A DNA stretch of 64,000 nucleotides, taken from Scandinavium sp036409475 (lineage in GTDB: Bacteria > Pseudomonadota > Gammaproteobacteria > Enterobacterales > Enterobacteriaceae). The position numbers and the translations under genes are program-made. The notes under the pieces were generated by a model. That model was not told the origin of the DNA and searched no databases. It saw only the letters and a program-made list of their open reading frames with translations. Shown one piece after another: positions 33,841 to 41,416 of the stretch (the first letter of the stretch is position 1; every line of letters starts with the position of its first letter). Location of the stretch: assembly GCF_036409475.1 (NCBI RefSeq), contig NZ_JAYRCK010000004.1:1-64000 (forward strand), read 5' to 3'.

Positions 33841-35013
33841 ATGTTTGACTTCTCGACGGTTATCGATCGCCACGGCACCTGGTGCACACAATGGGACTAC
33901 GTTGCCGACCGCTTTGGCGCAGCCGATCTTCTGCCCTTTACCATTTCGGATATGGACTTCGCCACGGCCCCTTGCGTGATTGACGCCATCAGCAAGCGCC
34001 TGAGCCACGGCGTGCTGGGCTACAGCCGCTGGAAAAACGACGAGTTTCTGGGCGCCATTCAGCACTGGTACCAGCAACGCTTCAACAGCCGCATCAACCC
34101 TGAACACGTGGTGTACGGCCCTTCCGTGATTTATATGGTGGCCGAACTGATCCGCCAGTGGTCGAATGCCGGTGACGGCATCGTGGTTCAAACCCCGGCT
34201 TACGATGCGTTTTATAAAGCCATTGAAGGTAACGGTCGCAAAGTCGCTGCGGTGCCACTGCATCAAACAGCCGAAGGCTGGCAGTGCGACATGACGCTGC
34301 TGGAAACGGCGCTCTCTCAGCCAGAGAATAAAATCCTGCTGCTGTGCAGTCCGCATAATCCCACCGGTAAAGTCTGGACGCGTGAAGAACTGACCACCAT
34401 GGCGGCACTCTGTGAGAAACATGGTGTGCGCGTTATCAGCGATGAAATTCACATGGATATGACCTGGAATGGTCGTCAACACATTCCATGGTGTGACGTG
34501 GCGGGTAATGACTGGGCATTGTTCACTTCCGGTTCCAAAAGTTTCAACATCCCGGCACTGACGGGGGCTTATGGCCTGATTGGCAATGAGACCTCACGCA
34601 CGGCTTATCTCAACGCCTTAAAAGGTCGCGATGGGTTGTCTTCCCCTTCGGTTCCTGCTCTGGTGGCCCATATTGCGGCCTATACCGAAGGTGAAGACTG
34701 GCTGGATGCGCTGCGTGATTACCTGCAAGGCAACATGCGCTTTATTGCCTGTGAGCTGAACGCCGCTTTTCCTGAACTGAACTGGCAGCCGCCGGAGTCC
34801 ACTTACCTGGCCTGGATTGACCTTCGCCCACTGCACATTGACGACAAGTTGCTGCAAAAAGTGCTGATTGAGCAACAGAAAGTCGCCATCATGCCGGGCT
34901 ATACCTACGGCGAAGAAGGTAATGGCTTTGTACGTCTTAATGCCGGTTGCCCACGCAGCAAACTCGAAAAAGGTGTTCAGGGCTTAATCAACGCGCTGCA
35001 TGCCGTTCGCTAA
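33841..35013 (+). CDS. malY: Cystathionine beta-lyase MalY
   Basis: A 390-residue PLP enzyme of the aminotransferase class I/II fold. The PLP lysine is Lys233 in TSGSKSFNIPAL, and other contacts are in CSPHNPTGKVW and ISDEIHMDM. Besides beta-lyase activity, E. coli MalY binds and inhibits the activator MalT. Co-transcribed with malX. The start at 33841 has TGGAG upstream. Confidence 0.97.
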   Translation: MFDFSTVIDRHGTWCTQWDYVADRFGAADLLPFTISDMDFATAPCVIDAISKRLSHGVLGYSRWKNDEFLGAIQHWYQQRFNSRINPEHVVYGPSVIYMVAELIRQWSNAGDGIVVQTPAYDAFYKAIEGNGRKVAAVPLHQTAEGWQCDMTLLETALSQPENKILLLCSPHNPTGKVWTREELTTMAALCEKHGVRVISDEIHMDMTWNGRQHIPWCDVAGNDWALFTSGSKSFNIPALTGAYGLIGNETSRTAYLNALKGRDGLSSPSVPALVAHIAAYTEGEDWLDALRDYLQGNMRFIACELNAAFPELNWQPPESTYLAWIDLRPLHIDDKLLQKVLIEQQKVAIMPGYTYGEEGNGFVRLNAGCPRSKLEKGVQGLINALHAVR

Positions 35014-35111
35014 TTAAGTTGCGCAACGCTATTTTTAGTTGCGCAAAATAGCTTTTTGAACGTATTTGAATTTATAATGAGTCGCACTTTACCTAAAAAA
35101 AGAGTGCGACC

Positions 35112-36113
35112 ATGATTCATAAAGACCTGCCCCTGACTGATATTCACCGCCACCTTGACGGCAACATCCGCGCACAAACCATTCTCGAACTCGGTCGCCA
35201 GCATAATATTGTTCTGCCTGCCACCACCGTGGAAACATTACGTCCTCATGTTCAGGTCACCAGCCTGGAACCCGATTTGGTCAGCTTCCTCAGTAAACTC
35301 GACTGGGGCGTGAAAGTGCTGGCCGATCTTGATGCCTGCCGCCGCGTCGCTTATGAAAACATCGAAGATGCTGCACGTAATGGCCTGCACTATGTCGAAC
35401 TGCGTTTTTCCCCCGGCTATATGGCTATGACCCACGGCCTGCCTGTTGCCGGTGTGGTAGAAGCCGTTATTGCGGGTGTGCAGCAAGGCTGCAAAGATTT
35501 CCCGGTCAAAGCGAATCTGATTGGCATTATGAGCCGCACCTTTGGCGAAACCGCCTGCGAGCAAGAACTTAACGCCCTGCTCGCTCATCGCGACAGCATT
35601 ACTGCCCTTGATCTGGCCGGTGACGAACTCGGTTTCCCGGGCAGCCTGTTCCTCAATCACTTTAACCGCGCTCGTGATGCGGGCTGGCGTATTACCGTTC
35701 ACGCTGGTGAAGCAGCTGGCCCGGAAAGTATCTGGCAGGCCATCCGTGAACTTGGGGCGGAACGTATTGGACATGGTGTGAAAGCTGTTGAAGATCCCGC
35801 ATTGATGGACTTCCTGGCGGAACAACGCATCGGGATTGAATCTTGTCTGACGTCAAACATTCAGACCAGCACTGTGCCAACGCTTGCACGCCATCCGCTG
35901 AAAACGCTCCTCGAACACGGCGTTCTGGCGAGCCTGAATACAGATGACCCTGCGGTTCAGGGTGTCGATATCATTCACGAGTATGAAATCGCGGCTCCGG
36001 AAGCAGGCTTGTCTGCGGCGCAAATTCGTCAGGCGCAGATCAATGGGCTGGAAATTGCTTTTCTCTCCGCTCAGGAAAAACAGGCGTTGATTGAGAAAGT
36101 AAAAGCAGCCTGA
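35112..36113 (+). CDS. add: Adenosine deaminase
   Basis: A 333-residue zinc hydrolase that converts adenosine to inosine in purine salvage. Zinc ligands are His12 and His14 (DIHRHLDG), the histidine in HAGEAAGP with catalytic Glu, the histidine in RIGHGVKAVED, and the Asp in LNTDDPAVQG. It follows malY but has its own promoter-length gap. It ends at a bidirectional terminator split by an element copy. Confidence 0.98.
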   Translation: MIHKDLPLTDIHRHLDGNIRAQTILELGRQHNIVLPATTVETLRPHVQVTSLEPDLVSFLSKLDWGVKVLADLDACRRVAYENIEDAARNGLHYVELRFSPGYMAMTHGLPVAGVVEAVIAGVQQGCKDFPVKANLIGIMSRTFGETACEQELNALLAHRDSITALDLAGDELGFPGSLFLNHFNRARDAGWRITVHAGEAAGPESIWQAIRELGAERIGHGVKAVEDPALMDFLAEQRIGIESCLTSNIQTSTVPTLARHPLKTLLEHGVLASLNTDDPAVQGVDIIHEYEIAAPEAGLSAAQIRQAQINGLEIAFLSAQEKQALIEKVKAA

Positions 36114-36132
36114 TTGCCATTCTGCATAAAAA

Positions 36133-36153
36133 AAGCCGCTCAATGAGCGGCTT
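36133..36153. terminator. add/ydgJ terminator hairpin, left copy
   Basis: AAGCCGCTCA-T-TGAGCGGCTT preceded by AAAA, which is a T-run for ydgJ on the minus strand. It is one half of a 21-bp duplication around element copy 4. Confidence 0.8.
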
Positions 36154-36294
36154 CAGATTGCTGACAAAGAAGGAAAAAGCGTGGTTTTTCCTTCTTTGTG
36201 GTGAGCAGCCGAAAATCAATGAATTGATTTTCCTTATTTTTTGTTCGATGACCTATGACAAATCTTCATTTGTTGGAGGTTTGTCATTACTCTC
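36154..36294 (+). repeat. Terminator-targeting element, copy 4
   Basis: A 141-bp element in plus orientation (CAGATTGCTGACAAAG to TTTGTCATTACTCTC), between convergent add and ydgJ, with a perfect 21-bp duplication of the terminator hairpin. The right third has diverged from copies 5 and 8 (TTGTTCGATGACC in place of TTATTCGGTACCC). Confidence 0.93.
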
Positions 36295-36315
36295 AAGCCG
36301 CTCAATGAGCGGCTT
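36295..36315. terminator. add/ydgJ terminator hairpin, right copy
   Basis: The same AAGCCGCTCA/TGAGCGGCTT hairpin followed by CGTTTTTT, which gives the T-run for add. Confidence 0.8.
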
Positions 36316-36331
36316 CGTTTTTTGGCGGGAA

Positions 36332-37372
36332 TCAGGTCAAACTCAGCGTCGCGCGATGCTTCGCCGATTCAATGCCCAACTCAATCAGTTCCATAATCTG
36401 GATGGCCTGGCTTGCTGGCACCGGGTTTTCACCGCTGCCGTTCAGCGCATCCCGAATCCCTGCGTAGTAAGCTGGATAGTTACCCGGAACGGTTAACCAG
36501 GTTTCTTCGAGACGTTCCTCGCCATCAACACGGGTCACCACGCCATCACGCATGTCATAACCCCAGTCTTCCTGCGGCAGTCGCTCCCCGTTTTTCAGGC
36601 GTTCTTCCTGCGGATCCAGACCGTATTTCACATAGCTCGCACGTGAACCGTGCACGATATAACGCGCCGTTTCGGCGGCTGCCAGCAGAGTGCCGTGCAG
36701 CACAATGCGACGTTGCGGGTAAGTCAGTACCGCATGGAAATAGTCGGTTGATTGCGCGCCAGGGCGCAGCTGCGCCAGATCGACATTCAGGCTGACCGGC
36801 AAGCCGAACAGTGAAATGGCCTGGTCGAGCAGATGCGGGCCTAAATCGTACCAAATGCCGCTGCCCGGGCCGCCTTGCTCACGCCAGCGGTTACGGACTT
36901 CAGGGCGATAACGATCGAAATGCGACTCAAAGTAAGCCACTTCACCCAGCGTGCCTTCGGCGATTAGCGCTTTGACGGTCAGGAAATCACTGTCCCAGCG
37001 ACGGTTGTGGAACACGGATAACAGGCGCCCAAGGCTGCGCGCCAGGGCATCCAGCTCACGCGCTTGTGACAGTGTCACGGTAAAAGGCTTATCGACCACC
37101 ACATGTTTGCCCGCTTCCAGCGCCGCTTTGGCTAACGGGAAGTGCGTGTCATTGGGGGTGGGGATAACAATCAGGTCAATGCTCGGATCATTGAACAGAT
37201 GTTTGGGTTCGGAGACCACTTTAACGCCCGGCCAGTCCGCTTTAACTTTCGCTTCATCACTACTGGAAACAGCCGCCAGTTCCATGCCCGGCGTGCCGCT
37301 AATCAACGGCGCGTGGAACGTTTTGCTCGCGTAGCCGTACCCTATTAATCCGACGCGGATAGTGTCGCTCAT
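36332..37372 (-). CDS. ydgJ: Gfo/Idh/MocA-family oxidoreductase YdgJ
   Basis: A 346-residue NAD(P)-dependent oxidoreductase. The N-terminal Rossmann motif is GLIGYGYASKTFHAPLI, followed by PTPNDTHF and VVDKPFTVTL, which holds the EKP-like lysine. The C-terminal domain has GPGSGIWYDLGPHLLDQA. The substrate is unknown; the family acts on sugars and polyols. It converges on add. Confidence 0.94.
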   Translation of the reverse strand: MSDTIRVGLIGYGYASKTFHAPLISGTPGMELAAVSSSDEAKVKADWPGVKVVSEPKHLFNDPSIDLIVIPTPNDTHFPLAKAALEAGKHVVVDKPFTVTLSQARELDALARSLGRLLSVFHNRRWDSDFLTVKALIAEGTLGEVAYFESHFDRYRPEVRNRWREQGGPGSGIWYDLGPHLLDQAISLFGLPVSLNVDLAQLRPGAQSTDYFHAVLTYPQRRIVLHGTLLAAAETARYIVHGSRASYVKYGLDPQEERLKNGERLPQEDWGYDMRDGVVTRVDGEERLEETWLTVPGNYPAYYAGIRDALNGSGENPVPASQAIQIMELIELGIESAKHRATLSLT

Positions 37373-37584
37373 CTTGTAGCCCTCATCTGTGGAGGTCTGT
37401 CATTTCACAACATCTGCCGGCACCTCACAACTCCTTATTAACATTATCCCCCTTCGATTTGCGCAATCGGCGCAACTTTCGGCAAAAGGTCAAAAAAGAG
37501 ACACTTTGTGCGCTTCCGGCCCTGGCATGGATCACATGTTCCTGGTAACATTTGCAATCTGGATATTTTGGGACAGTGATTGTT

Positions 37585-37725
37585 ATGACTATGGTATTTA
37601 ATCGCATCGTCGAGTTGGTTGGCTGGATTGTGCTGGGAGTGTGCGTTTTGCTGCTGGTTGCAGCGCATCATATTGACAACTACAAGGCCCCTGAGCCCCC
37701 TGCCGTGGCGAATCAGCCTAAATAA
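37585..37725 (+). CDS. blr: Small inner-membrane division-septum protein Blr
   Basis: A 46-residue protein with one membrane helix: NRIVELVGWIVLGVCVLLLV, then AAHHIDNYKAPEPP. E. coli Blr (41 residues) has the same helix and the SHIDNYQPPE motif after it. Two starts are possible, ATG 37585 and ATG 37591; GGGACAG lies 8 nt before the first. Blr localises to the septum and affects beta-lactam tolerance. It lies between ydgJ and cnu as in E. coli, except for the GH1 gene inserted after it. Confidence 0.82.
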   Translation: MTMVFNRIVELVGWIVLGVCVLLLVAAHHIDNYKAPEPPAVANQPK

Positions 37726-37757
37726 ATCACCGCAGAAAGTGATAGCGATCGCAACTA

Positions 37758-37784
37758 TGTAACCGGTTTCTGAAACCGGTTGCA
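37758..37784. promoter_or_regulatory. Two overlapping LacI/GalR-type operators upstream of the GH1 gene
   Basis: TGTAACCGGTTTCT and TGAAACCGGTTGCA share one base and together form a 21-bp perfect palindrome. Each closely resembles the AscG-type operator TGAAACCGGTTTCA. They lie 54 bp before the GH1 start. Confidence 0.6.
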
Positions 37785-37838
37785 GATTCAAAGCCTGACT
37801 TCGTAAACTCTCGTTATCTCATCGATAAGGAGCATGTC

Positions 37839-39239
37839 ATGGCTGTATTTCCGAAAGACTTTCTCTGGGGCGCGGCAACCGCCGCTTATCAGGTTGAAGG
37901 CGCACACAACGAAGACGGCAAAGGTCTTTCCATCTGGGACGTGTTCTCTCATCTCCCCGGCACCACCTGGCAAAACACCAATGGCGATGTCGCCGTCGAT
38001 CACTATCACCGCATGCAGGAAGATGTCGCGTTGATGGCGGAAATGGGGCTGCAAAGCTACCGTTTTTCTATTTCCTGGCCTCGCCTGTTGCCTGAGGGAC
38101 GTGGCAAGGTGAATGAAGCCGGCGTGAAGTTTTACAGCGACCTGATCGACACGTTGCTGGCACATAACATCGAGCCGATGATTACCTTGTATCACTGGGA
38201 TTTACCGCAGGCCTTGCAGGATGAAGGCGGCTGGGAAGTTCGCTCCACAGCGACAGCCTTCGAAGAATACGCGCGCTTGTGTTATTCCCGCTACGGCGAC
38301 CGCGTGAAGCTGTGGGCAACGTTCAACGAAACCATCGTGTTTATCGGTCATGGTTACATTACCGGTAGCCACCCTCCTTCTGTCCGTGACCCGGCAAGAG
38401 CCGTTCAGGCCTGTCATCAGGTGTTTATCGCTCACGCGCTGGCGGTGAAAGCGTTCCGTGAAATGAACGTGGCGGGTCAGATTGGTTTTGTGAACGTGCT
38501 GCAACCGCACACTGCCCTGACTGACAGCGCCGAAGATAAAATTGCGACGGACATTGCCGATGCGATTCATACCCACTGGCTGTATGACCCAGTGTTAAAA
38601 GGGGAATATCCGCAGGCGCTGCTGGCACAAACGCAGGCATTGTGGGGCGTTCCGCACTTTGAAGCTGGCGACGACGAACTGCTGCGCAATCACCTCTGCG
38701 ACTTCATTGGGCTTAACTATTATCGTCGTGAAACGGTGGTCGCCAACCCAGATGAAACCAAAACGGCCAGCAACCATGATGGCGAACCAAACAGCGGCAA
38801 CGAATTTGGCTTCAAAAATCTGTTCAAGTTTGTGCGTAACCCGAATGGCGTATACACCGACTGGGACTGGGAAATCTGGCCGCAGGGTTTGACCGATGGC
38901 ATCATGATGATCAACGAACGCTACGGCAATGTTCCGATGTACATCACGGAAAATGGTCTGGGCGCAAAAGACCCGATAATTAATGGTGAGATTGTAGATG
39001 ATCCACGCATTGATTATTTAAAAATGCATATTGAGGCAATGGAAAACGCAATGCAGCAAGGCGCAGATGTGCGTGGATATTATCCCTGGTCGTTTATTGA
39101 TTTACTCAGTTGGTTAAACGGATACAAAAAGCAGTACGGCTTCGTTTATGTTGATCATAATCAGAATCTTGCCCGAAAACGTAAGAAGAGTTTTTTTTGG
39201 TATCAAAACGTGATTGCCACTCGTGGTGAACAGCGTTAA
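37839..39239 (+). CDS. GH1 beta-glucosidase / 6-phospho-beta-glucosidase
   Basis: A 466-residue glycoside hydrolase family 1 enzyme. The N-terminal signature is FPKDFLWGAATAAYQVEGA. The acid/base glutamate is in WATFNETIV and the nucleophile glutamate in MYITENGLGA. The tail is YGFVYVDHNQNLARKRKKSFFWYQ. It hydrolyses aryl- or cello-beta-glucosides. The end W-Y-Q with the K/R-rich stretch does not settle whether substrates are phosphorylated. No transporter is adjacent. It is inserted between blr and cnu compared with E. coli, and AscG-like operators precede it. Confidence 0.93.
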   Translation: MAVFPKDFLWGAATAAYQVEGAHNEDGKGLSIWDVFSHLPGTTWQNTNGDVAVDHYHRMQEDVALMAEMGLQSYRFSISWPRLLPEGRGKVNEAGVKFYSDLIDTLLAHNIEPMITLYHWDLPQALQDEGGWEVRSTATAFEEYARLCYSRYGDRVKLWATFNETIVFIGHGYITGSHPPSVRDPARAVQACHQVFIAHALAVKAFREMNVAGQIGFVNVLQPHTALTDSAEDKIATDIADAIHTHWLYDPVLKGEYPQALLAQTQALWGVPHFEAGDDELLRNHLCDFIGLNYYRRETVVANPDETKTASNHDGEPNSGNEFGFKNLFKFVRNPNGVYTDWDWEIWPQGLTDGIMMINERYGNVPMYITENGLGAKDPIINGEIVDDPRIDYLKMHIEAMENAMQQGADVRGYYPWSFIDLLSWLNGYKKQYGFVYVDHNQNLARKRKKSFFWYQNVIATRGEQR

Positions 39240-39250
39240 CCTTCTTTCCC

Positions 39251-39268
39251 AGGCGCCGTCTGGCGCCT
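39251..39268 (+). terminator. Hairpin after the GH1 gene
   Basis: AGGCGCC-GTCT-GGCGCCT followed by GTTATT; the T-run is weak. Confidence 0.55.
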
Positions 39269-39461
39269 GTTATTACCCAAGAAAGTTCTTAATTTAAATT
39301 TTACACTGTCAGAACCTCTTTCTGTCCTTGTTTTTGGTATTTATAGCCGAAATAATCTGTTCGAGTTACCCGAGCTCATTTGGCTGTAAACCGCCAGATA
39401 ATGCTGAAAGAGGGTTATTCTTACCCAATAAATACAATACGATAAAATGGAAACGCGCTAA

Positions 39462-39677
39462 ATGACCGTTCAGGACTATTTATTAAAATTCCGAAAAATA
39501 AGTTCCCTCGAAAATCTGGAAAAACTGTTTGATCACCTTAATTACTCAATCAGTGATACCCACGAAATCGTCAATATGTACCGTGCTGCCGATCATCGCC
39601 GCGCGGAACTGGTGTCTGGCGGCCGCTTGTTCGATATCGGCCAGGTGCCCAAAACAGTCTGGCGTTACGTGCAATAA
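39462..39677 (+). CDS. cnu: Hha-family nucleoid modulator Cnu (YdgT)
   Basis: A 71-residue Hha/YmoA-family protein: MTVQDYLLKFRKISSLENLE, HLNYSISDTHEIVNMYRAAD, HRRAEL. It partners H-NS and StpA to silence horizontally acquired genes and binds oriC (cnb site) in E. coli. Length and sequence match E. coli Cnu. Confidence 0.96.
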   Translation: MTVQDYLLKFRKISSLENLEKLFDHLNYSISDTHEIVNMYRAADHRRAELVSGGRLFDIGQVPKTVWRYVQ

Positions 39678-39750
39678 ACACTGTTTTCTGTCGCGTCAGT
39701 TGCTTATACTTCCCGACCTGCTTTTTGACTGACGCTTTTCAGGAGTAGTG

Positions 39751-40179
39751 ATGACAACACAACCCGCAGAACGTATTGGGGGCTGGCTACTGGCCCCGCT
39801 GGCATGGCTTCTGGTGGCGCTGATAAGTGTCACCCTGACCACGCTGAATTTTATCGGGGTTCTCTTTGTCGCCAATTTGAAGATGTTGAGCACGACAAAC
39901 CTGGCACTGATCGGCTTCTCACTTTTGTTCGGCATTGCTATGTGGTGCTACACCCTGTGGCTCACAGCCGCCTTCTTTAAACGTCGTCAACTGGTGCCCA
40001 AACATTACATCATCTGGTTACTTATCATGGTCCTGTTGGCTGTGAAAACGTTCGCCTTTGCGCCGGTTTCCGATGCCCTGGCCTTGCGTCAACTGCTGTT
40101 TCCGCTGCTGGCTACCGCACTGCTGGTGCCCTACTTTAAGCGCTCAGCCCGCGTGAAACGCACCTTCGTGAACCCGTAA
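39751..40179 (+). CDS. ydgK: DUF2569 inner-membrane protein YdgK
   Basis: A 142-residue protein with four predicted membrane helices. It begins MTTQPAERIGGWLLAPLAWL, where the IGGWL motif is typical of DUF2569. AGGAG sits 5 nt before ATG 39751. The function is unknown. It lies just before rsxA as in E. coli. Confidence 0.93.
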   Translation: MTTQPAERIGGWLLAPLAWLLVALISVTLTTLNFIGVLFVANLKMLSTTNLALIGFSLLFGIAMWCYTLWLTAAFFKRRQLVPKHYIIWLLIMVLLAVKTFAFAPVSDALALRQLLFPLLATALLVPYFKRSARVKRTFVNP

Positions 40180-40256
40180 TAACCCTACAGATAATCTGTT
40201 GTCGCCTGACGCGGTTTGACCGATAATGGGCGGCTTTTTTTCGTTTCAGGCTCAAT

Positions 40257-40838
40257 ATGACTGATTACCTGCTGCTCTTTATCGGCACTGTTCTGGTGAA
40301 TAACTTCGTCCTGGTGAAGTTCCTTGGACTGTGTCCGTTTATGGGCGTGTCCAAAAAACTGGAAACGGCCATGGGAATGGGGCTCGCCACCACCTTCGTG
40401 ATGACGCTGGCCTCGGTCTGCGCGTGGCTGATAGACACCTGGATCCTCATTCCGCTCAACCTGATTTACCTGCGCACGCTGGCCTTTATTCTGGTTATCG
40501 CCGTGGTGGTGCAGTTCACCGAAATGGTGGTGCGTAAAACCAGCCCGGCGCTTTATCGTCTGTTGGGTATTTTCCTGCCGCTGATCACCACCAACTGCGC
40601 GGTACTTGGCGTAGCGCTGCTCAACATCAACCTTGGGCATAACTTCCTGCAATCCGCGCTGTACGGCTTTTCCGCCGCTGTCGGGTTTTCGCTGGTGATG
40701 GTGTTGTTTGCCGCCATCCGTGAACGCCTCGTTGTCGCCGATGTGCCTGCTCCGTTTCGGGGTAACGCCATTGCGCTGATAACCGCAGGCCTGATGTCTC
40801 TGGCCTTTATGGGCTTTAGTGGACTGGTGAAGTTGTAA
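40257..40838 (+). CDS. rsxA: Rsx/Rnf electron transport complex subunit A
   Basis: A 193-residue inner-membrane protein with six helices. It contains NNFVLVKFLGLCPFMGVSKK and PLITTNCAVLGVALLN, each with the conserved cysteine that holds an intramembrane iron-sulfur centre. Its fold is an inverted repeat of RsxE. The Rsx complex keeps SoxR reduced and switched off. First gene of rsxABCDGE-nth. Confidence 0.97.
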   Translation: MTDYLLLFIGTVLVNNFVLVKFLGLCPFMGVSKKLETAMGMGLATTFVMTLASVCAWLIDTWILIPLNLIYLRTLAFILVIAVVVQFTEMVVRKTSPALYRLLGIFLPLITTNCAVLGVALLNINLGHNFLQSALYGFSAAVGFSLVMVLFAAIRERLVVADVPAPFRGNAIALITAGLMSLAFMGFSGLVKL

Positions 40839-41416
40839 TGACGTTAGTGTGGATTGCCATCGCCGCCCTTAGCCTGCTCGGCCTGATTTTTGGCGGCATT
40901 CTCGGATATGCTTCGCGCCGCTTTGCGGTTGAAGACGACCCGATCGTAGAAAAAATTGATGAAATTTTGCCGCAAAGCCAGTGTGGGCAGTGCGGCTATC
41001 CCGGCTGTCATCCTTATGCGGAAGCCGTAGGAAGCAATGGCGAAAAAATTAACCGCTGTGCGCCAGGCGGCGAAGCGGTGATGCTCAAAATCGCCACGTT
41101 ACTTAATGTGGAGCCGCAGCCGATTGACGGCGATGAACAAGCCGTTGAGCCAGTACGTATGCTCGCCGTCATTGACGAACCTAACTGCATCGGCTGCACC
41201 AAATGCATTCAGGCTTGCCCGGTGGATGCCATTGTCGGTGCGACTCGCGCCATGCACACCGTAGTGAGCGACCTTTGTACCGGCTGTAATCTCTGCGTAG
41301 CCCCTTGCCCAACGCAGTGTATTGAATTACGCCCGGTCGTCGAGACGACCGAAAACTGGAAGTGGGATCTGCAAACCATTCCGGTCCGTATTATTCCTGT
41401 GGAACACCATGCTTAA
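40838..41416 (+). CDS. rsxB: Rsx/Rnf electron transport complex subunit B
   Basis: A 192-residue protein with an N-terminal membrane helix, a 4Fe-4S domain (CGQCGYPGCHPYAEAV) and two bacterial-ferredoxin clusters (CIGCTKCIQACPVDAI and CTGCNLCVAPCPTQC). It passes electrons to the membrane subunits. Its start codon overlaps the rsxA stop. Confidence 0.97.
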   Translation: MTLVWIAIAALSLLGLIFGGILGYASRRFAVEDDPIVEKIDEILPQSQCGQCGYPGCHPYAEAVGSNGEKINRCAPGGEAVMLKIATLLNVEPQPIDGDEQAVEPVRMLAVIDEPNCIGCTKCIQACPVDAIVGATRAMHTVVSDLCTGCNLCVAPCPTQCIELRPVVETTENWKWDLQTIPVRIIPVEHHA

